Under the pieces are notes generated by a model. The model was not told where the DNA came from. It was given only the letters and a program-made list of their open reading frames with translations, and made no database searches. 13,810 bases of DNA, from positions 1 to 13,810 of the forward strand of contig JAKLDX010000018.1 of NCBI GenBank assembly GCA_022703295.1. Direction: 5' to 3'. This DNA is from Candidatus Omnitrophota bacterium (GTDB lineage Bacteria; Omnitrophota; Gorgyraeia; 2-01-FULL-45-10). The position numbers and the translations under genes were made by a program. Shown one piece after another: positions 12,048 through 13,810 of the stretch (position 1 is the stretch's first letter; each line of letters opens with the position of its first letter).

Positions 12048-13810
12048 ATGGATAAAAAATTTGAAGCAGATATAGACCGCTCTAAGATTATAATCGAAAC
12101 AGGCAGGATGGCGAAACAGGCTGATGGCTCATGTACGGTGCAGCTGGGAGGGACCGTTGTGCTAGTTACCGCAGTATGCTCAGCGGAATTAAGGGAGGGG
12201 ATAGACTTTTTTCCTCTTACATGCGAATACCAGGAGAAGACATATGCCGCAGGGAAGATCCCGGGCGGTTTTTTTAAACGCGAAGGCCGCCCCTCAGAGA
12301 AAGAGATCCTGACGGCACGTCTCATAGACAGGCCTATAAGGCCCCTCTTTCCCAAAGGTTTTATAAATGAAGTCCAGATAGTGTCCATCGTATTATCAAG
12401 TGACGGCGAGAATGATTCCGATGTACTGGCGATGATAGGCGCATCGACCGCCCTCACTATATCCGACATACCTTTTGACGGACCTATCGGGACCGTCAGG
12501 GTGGGCAGGATAGACGGAAAATTTGTCATAAATCCGACGTTCAAAGAACTTGAGTCCAGCGACCTCGATATGGTGGTTGCAGGAACGCGTTCCGGTGTTG
12601 TGATGGTGGAATCGGGAAGTAATGAATTAGGCGAGGACGTCATATACGATGCCATAAATTTCGCCCATGAAAAATTGCAGGGCCTTATTGACCTGCAGGA
12701 GAAGATGGCCCGTGATTGCGGAAAGAAGAAGAGGGATGTGGAGTTCCGCAAAATCGACGAGGAATTACTGAAGAAGGTAAAAGAGCTGTCTGTTGCGAAA
12801 CTTGAAGGAATCAACCAGCTTACAACAAAAGAGCAGCGGGAAGAGGCGATGAGCGCCTTGTCCAAAGAGCTCATTGAAAAGCTTGCAACCGAAGAATCAG
12901 GTCATACGGGGGGTGAAGTTAAAAGAGCGCTCATAGAGATAGAGGAAGAAGAGGTAAGGAAGTTCATAATAGAAAAGAAGAAACGTGTTGACGGCAGGCG
13001 TTTTGACGAGATACGCAAAATAACGTGCGAAGTCGGAGTATTGCCGCGCACCCACGGATCGGCTCTATTTACCCGCGGCCAGACTCAGAGCCTTTCGGTG
13101 ACGACTCTCGGTACGAGCGCAGACGAACAGATGATAGACGCGCTCGAAGGGGAACAGCAGAAGAGCTTTATGCTGCATTACAATTTTCCTCCGTTTTCAG
13201 TCGGCGAAGTGAAGCCGATCAGGGGGCCGGGCAGGCGGGAAATAGGCCACGGCGCTCTGGCTGAAAGGGCGTTGAAACCGGTTATGCCGTCAAAGGAAAA
13301 ATTCCCCTATACCGTTCGAGTAGTTTCCGATATTCTCGAATCTAACGGTTCTTCAAGCATGGCGACAGTGTGCGCAAGCTCTTTGTCGCTTATGGACGCG
13401 GGAGTGCCGATAAAAAGCCCTGTCAGCGGCATAGCGCTGGGGCTTATAAAAGAGAAGAACGAGCCTATACTTTTAGCTGATATAGGCGGGGTCGAAGACC
13501 ATTACGGAGATATGGATTTCAAAGTGGCCGGAACCGCGAGCGGTATCACGGCGCTCCAGATGGACCTGAAGATACAGGGCATCGATAAAAGTATCATAAA
13601 GAAAGCCCTTGAGCTCGGGAAGTCTTCCAGGCTGTTCATTCTTGACAAGATGACGAACATCATATCGCAGCCCAAGGATTCCGTGTCAGAATTTGCGCCG
13701 CGCATAATCACCTTCAAGATAAAAGAGGATAAGATAGGCGCTGTGATAGGGCCGGGCGGCAAGGTCATAAAGAAGATAATACAGGATACCGGCGTCACAA
13801 TAGACATAAG
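12048..13810 (+). CDS. pnp: Polynucleotide phosphorylase (3' partial)
   Basis: PNPase is the phosphorolytic 3'-5' exoribonuclease of RNA decay. The frame is open from the ATG at 12048 to the window end, giving 587 codons. AAGGAG (12039-12044) precedes the start. The first RNase PH-like domain has GGFFKREGRPSEKEILTARL (residues 73-92) and LIDRPIRPLFP. An all-helical linker covers about 235-310. The second, catalytic RNase PH domain has RTHGSALFTRGQTQ and ADIGGVEDHYGDMDFKVAGT, with Asp484 and Asp490 aligned to the E. coli catalytic aspartates 486 and 492. The KH domain begins around residue 560 with IGAVIGPGGKVIKKI and is cut by the window edge. The S1 domain should follow downstream. No truncation or frameshift is evident. 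Confidence 0.97.
   Translation, partial: MDKKFEADIDRSKIIIETGRMAKQADGSCTVQLGGTVVLVTAVCSAELREGIDFFPLTCEYQEKTYAAGKIPGGFFKREGRPSEKEILTARLIDRPIRPLFPKGFINEVQIVSIVLSSDGENDSDVLAMIGASTALTISDIPFDGPIGTVRVGRIDGKFVINPTFKELESSDLDMVVAGTRSGVVMVESGSNELGEDVIYDAINFAHEKLQGLIDLQEKMARDCGKKKRDVEFRKIDEELLKKVKELSVAKLEGINQLTTKEQREEAMSALSKELIEKLATEESGHTGGEVKRALIEIEEEEVRKFIIEKKKRVDGRRFDEIRKITCEVGVLPRTHGSALFTRGQTQSLSVTTLGTSADEQMIDALEGEQQKSFMLHYNFPPFSVGEVKPIRGPGRREIGHGALAERALKPVMPSKEKFPYTVRVVSDILESNGSSSMATVCASSLSLMDAGVPIKSPVSGIALGLIKEKNEPILLADIGGVEDHYGDMDFKVAGTASGITALQMDLKIQGIDKSIIKKALELGKSSRLFILDKMTNIISQPKDSVSEFAPRIITFKIKEDKIGAVIGPGGKVIKKIIQDTGVTIDI

Noticed and set aside
11957..12874. Minus-strand open frame of 305 codons opposite rpsO and pnp
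   Set aside because: It is Ser-rich low-complexity translation opposite a well-recognised PNPase gene, with no domain signature.
1..13810. CRISPR array, tRNA/rRNA genes, toxin-antitoxin or defence genes
   Set aside because: No regularly spaced direct repeats, no tRNA-like cloverleaf and no protein of those families was found; coding regions are accounted for by housekeeping genes.

Overview
The window is a dense, all-plus-strand stretch of bacterial chromosome, almost entirely housekeeping genes. Genes abut or overlap by a few bases. The gene set (LigA, Xer recombinase, RbfA, NrnA, TruB, RibF, S15, PNPase) is bacterial. Heavy use of ATA (Ile) and AGG (Arg) codons, a DHH-CBS-CBS-nucleotidyltransferase fusion and an EHRxYxPxIGF-type membrane/TPR protein suggest an uncultured candidate phylum, perhaps the Omnitrophota or a neighbour. 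That placement is inference only; no 16S or lineage marker is present.

Region 1 (3-5827) is one tightly packed run. It holds the 3' end of a membrane/TPR protein, an acylphosphatase, a calcineurin-like metallophosphoesterase, NAD-dependent DNA ligase (ligA), a small unrecognised lipoprotein, a glyoxalase-II-like metallo-beta-lactamase-fold hydrolase and a Xer tyrosine recombinase. No terminator or clear internal promoter was seen, so it is probably one transcript.

Region 2 (5828-6028) is the largest non-coding gap and is nearly filled by an elaborate palindrome (5837-6008). Two 12-base terminal inverted repeats are joined by imperfect arms, and two perfect hairpins sit inside. It looks like a MITE/REP-like element, a structured RNA or a recombination site.

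Region 3 (6029-9994) holds an 880-residue fusion of a DHH/DHHA1 phosphoesterase, two CBS domains and a class II tRNA nucleotidyltransferase (probable A-adding enzyme), then rbfA and nrnA, all overlapping. It ends in a second, AT-rich repetitive palindrome (9984-10090) that runs up to truB.

Region 4 (10096-13810) is the conserved truB-ribF-rpsO-pnp string, with a textbook sigma-70-type promoter just before rpsO. pnp runs off the window inside its KH domain. Regions 3 and 4 together form an RNA-maturation and ribosome-assembly neighbourhood: 3'-end addition, 30S maturation, nanoRNA decay, pseudouridylation, S15 and 3'-5' RNA decay. The usual nusA-infB genes are absent upstream of rbfA.

I found no defence system, CRISPR array, tRNA/rRNA gene or protein-coding mobile element. 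The best candidates for something new are the two non-coding palindromes, especially the one directly after the Xer recombinase gene.
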